A stretch of DNA of 6,809 bases, taken from NCBI GenBank assembly GCA_027625215.1, contig JAQBWJ010000120.1:1-6809 (forward strand). Reading direction: 5' to 3'. The stretch comes from Candidatus Poribacteria bacterium (GTDB lineage Bacteria; Poribacteria; WGA-4E; GCA-2687025). The position numbers and the translations under genes were made by a program. This document shows, piece by piece, positions 5,387 to 6,809 of this stretch (positions are counted from its first letter, which is position 1; each line of letters begins with the position of its first letter). A model generated the notes under the pieces. That model saw nothing but the letters and a program-made list of their open reading frames with translations, searched no databases and had not been told where the DNA came from.

Positions 5387-6809
5387 CGCGACTCGCGTTG
5401 ACTCCCCGACTTCGGGCGCCACTCTTTCACCAAGTTCGACGGAATCTCCCGCATGAACCGCGACCGCGACCGTTCGCGCCCCTGACGGCGATCACCCACC
5501 ACGAAATACAACCGTTCCTTCGCCCGCGTCATCCCGACATAGCAGAGTCGCCGCTCCTCCGCCATCATCTCCGGCGACTTGTCCGCGCGGAACGACGGCA
5601 GAATGCCGTCCTCCATCGCGTACATGATGACGGCGCGAAACTCCGTCCCCTTCGCCGAGTGAAGCGTCATCAGCGTGACGGCGTCCTTCTCGGCGTCGTG
5701 TTCGTCCACCCCGTCGACCAACGCCTGCGAGTTCAGGAAGTCGCGCAACGTCGCGTCGCCGCTGATCTCCGCGTACCGAACCGCCCGCCGCAGAAACCGC
5801 GCCTTCAACTGGTCCCAACGCCGCCCGTCCTCCGTCTCCGGCAGGACGACGCGCCGCACCGCATCCAACGACTGTCGCCCCTCCGCCCGATGCGTCACGG
5901 GCAGCGTGTCGAGCACGTTCCGCCTGACGTCGTGCGATTCCAACCAACGCGCCGTCGCGTGTCGGTATGGGGTGAAACGGTCGTCCTCCCACGCCTCACG
6001 CGACAAAATCCCGATAGCGACGAACGGCAGAAATTCCGGCAGGCTGACCTGCGCCCGACGGGTGGATTCCTCGCCGCGCAACCTGTGGAACAACGCCTTC
6101 GACACCTCCGCGTCGTGATCGGCGCGGTGCTGCGTCGGGTACGGGATGCCGAACCGTTCGGCGAGCGCGTCCAGTTTGTGGTTCTCATGGGGGAAGAGTC
6201 GGCGGGCGACGGTGAGCGTGTCATACGAGGGGTTTGGGAGGTTCTCGCGCAGATGCGCCTCCATCTCCCGCCCGATCACGCGGTTGTCGAACTCGACGAT
6301 GTTGTGTCCGACGAGGATCGCGTCCGCCAAAAACGCGCGGATGCGGACGATCTGCTCCTCGATGGGCGGCTTGTCGCGCACGAAATCGTTCGTGACGCCG
6401 TGAATGCGCGTGAGAAACTCCGGGATCGCGCGTTTCGGTTTGACGTAGAGGTGTTCGTGCTGCTCCGTCGCGCCGAGTTTTTGTCCCGCGAACTCGATGA
6501 TCTCGGAGAGACGCGGGTTGTTGCCGGTCGTTTCAAGGTCGTAGACGACGACATCCGCGCCCTGCGGCTCCTCCGCCGACGCGAGCATCCGTTGGCACAA
6601 CAGATGCGCCACCCATGACGCGACGCGCGGCGCGTTCTCCGGCGGGCGCGGACAGATCGCGTTACCACGCGCCGACTCAGGCGCGTTCAACCAGACGACG
6701 CGCGACGTTTCCGGCGGCTCAGGCGCGTCGCCGATCAGGATGGAGACTCCGCCGTCAACCTCGTTCTCAGAGTCACCGCCGTGTACGGTCATCGCCGCGT
6801 TCACCTCGA
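5383..6809 (-). CDS. UvrD-family DNA helicase C-terminal part with embedded DEDDh exonuclease domain (5' truncated)
   Basis: The frame is open to the right edge, and 475 codons are visible. Numbering is from the GTG at 6804, which is probably not the true start. Residues 1-70 resemble the UvrD/AddA region after motif IV (NAAM, then ENAPRVASWVAHLL). Residues 84-242 are a DnaQ-like 3'-5' exonuclease. VVYDLETTG gives D89 and E91; IHGVT is at 134-138; GHNIVEFD gives D173; HKLDALAERFGI is at 209-220; HRADHDAE gives H226 and D231. The DEDDh set is therefore complete. Residues 254-375 look like the remainder of helicase domain 2B. VTLMTLHSAKGTEF (376-389) is motif V and EERRLCYVGMTRAKERLYF (416-434) is motif VI. 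The tail SRFMREIP is typical of UvrD. The Walker A, 1B and motif II parts must lie outside the window. A role in DNA repair or end processing, unwinding DNA and trimming 3' ends, is inferred. The stop overlaps the convergent redoxin stop in CTAA. Confidence 0.9.
   Translation of the reverse strand, partial: EVNAAMTVHGGDSENEVDGGVSILIGDAPEPPETSRVVWLNAPESARGNAICPRPPENAPRVASWVAHLLCQRMLASAEEPQGADVVVYDLETTGNNPRLSEIIEFAGQKLGATEQHEHLYVKPKRAIPEFLTRIHGVTNDFVRDKPPIEEQIVRIRAFLADAILVGHNIVEFDNRVIGREMEAHLRENLPNPSYDTLTVARRLFPHENHKLDALAERFGIPYPTQHRADHDAEVSKALFHRLRGEESTRRAQVSLPEFLPFVAIGILSREAWEDDRFTPYRHATARWLESHDVRRNVLDTLPVTHRAEGRQSLDAVRRVVLPETEDGRRWDQLKARFLRRAVRYAEISGDATLRDFLNSQALVDGVDEHDAEKDAVTLMTLHSAKGTEFRAVIMYAMEDGILPSFRADKSPEMMAEERRLCYVGMTRAKERLYFVVGDRRQGRERSRSRFMREIPSNLVKEWRPKSGSQRESR

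Noticed and set aside
4660..6618. A 652-codon plus-strand open frame
   Set aside because: It runs antisense through the well-supported helicase-exonuclease gene and out of frame through the redoxin gene. Its translation is arginine- and proline-rich with no domain; it is a high-GC shadow frame.

Overview
The window looks like chromosomal DNA from an uncultivated, fairly GC-rich bacterium. The best guess is a Candidatus Poribacteria-like lineage or another member of the wider PVC/FCB neighbourhood. That guess is inference from gene content: a phytanoyl-CoA dioxygenase-family enzyme, a BNR/Asp-box propeller, and a secreted redoxin ending in a type I dockerin-like repeat of the DVNGDGVVNI..DLVLVA type, which I associate from memory with poribacterial proteins. 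No rRNA, tRNA, CRISPR array or transposase was seen.

Layout from left to right. Bases 1-236 hold the 3' end of a gene for a small hydrophobic protein (+). Bases 235-381 are a purine/pyrimidine-rich repeat with a long inverted pair of arms. Then come rsmB (423-1769, +), a complete 16S rRNA m5C methyltransferase, and a PhyH-family Fe(II)/2-oxoglutarate dioxygenase (1856-2653, +). A short CT/GA-rich hairpin repeat (2662-2730) separates the latter from a convergent BNR/Asp-box beta-propeller gene (2740-3651, -). A roughly 180-base divergent intergenic region follows. Next is a tight two-gene cassette (3831-4199 and 4213-4530, +), whose second member looks like a HEPN-fold protein interrupted near its end by a GACT tandem duplication. 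A secreted peroxiredoxin-dockerin gene (4688-5386, +) is followed by a convergent gene running off the right edge (5383-6809, -). That gene encodes the C-terminal part of a UvrD-type helicase with a DEDDh (DnaQ-like) exonuclease domain embedded in it.

The genes do not form one pathway. rsmB is housekeeping; the dioxygenase, the propeller and the secreted redoxin are typical accessory genes. The cassette at 3831-4651 is compositionally distinct: hand-counted 60-base lines give about 52-55% GC, against 68-73% in lines from rsmB, the redoxin gene and the helicase gene. It is the most plausible foreign insertion and the best candidate here for a toxin-antitoxin-like or defence-like module. The helicase-exonuclease fusion is the other item most worth a second look.
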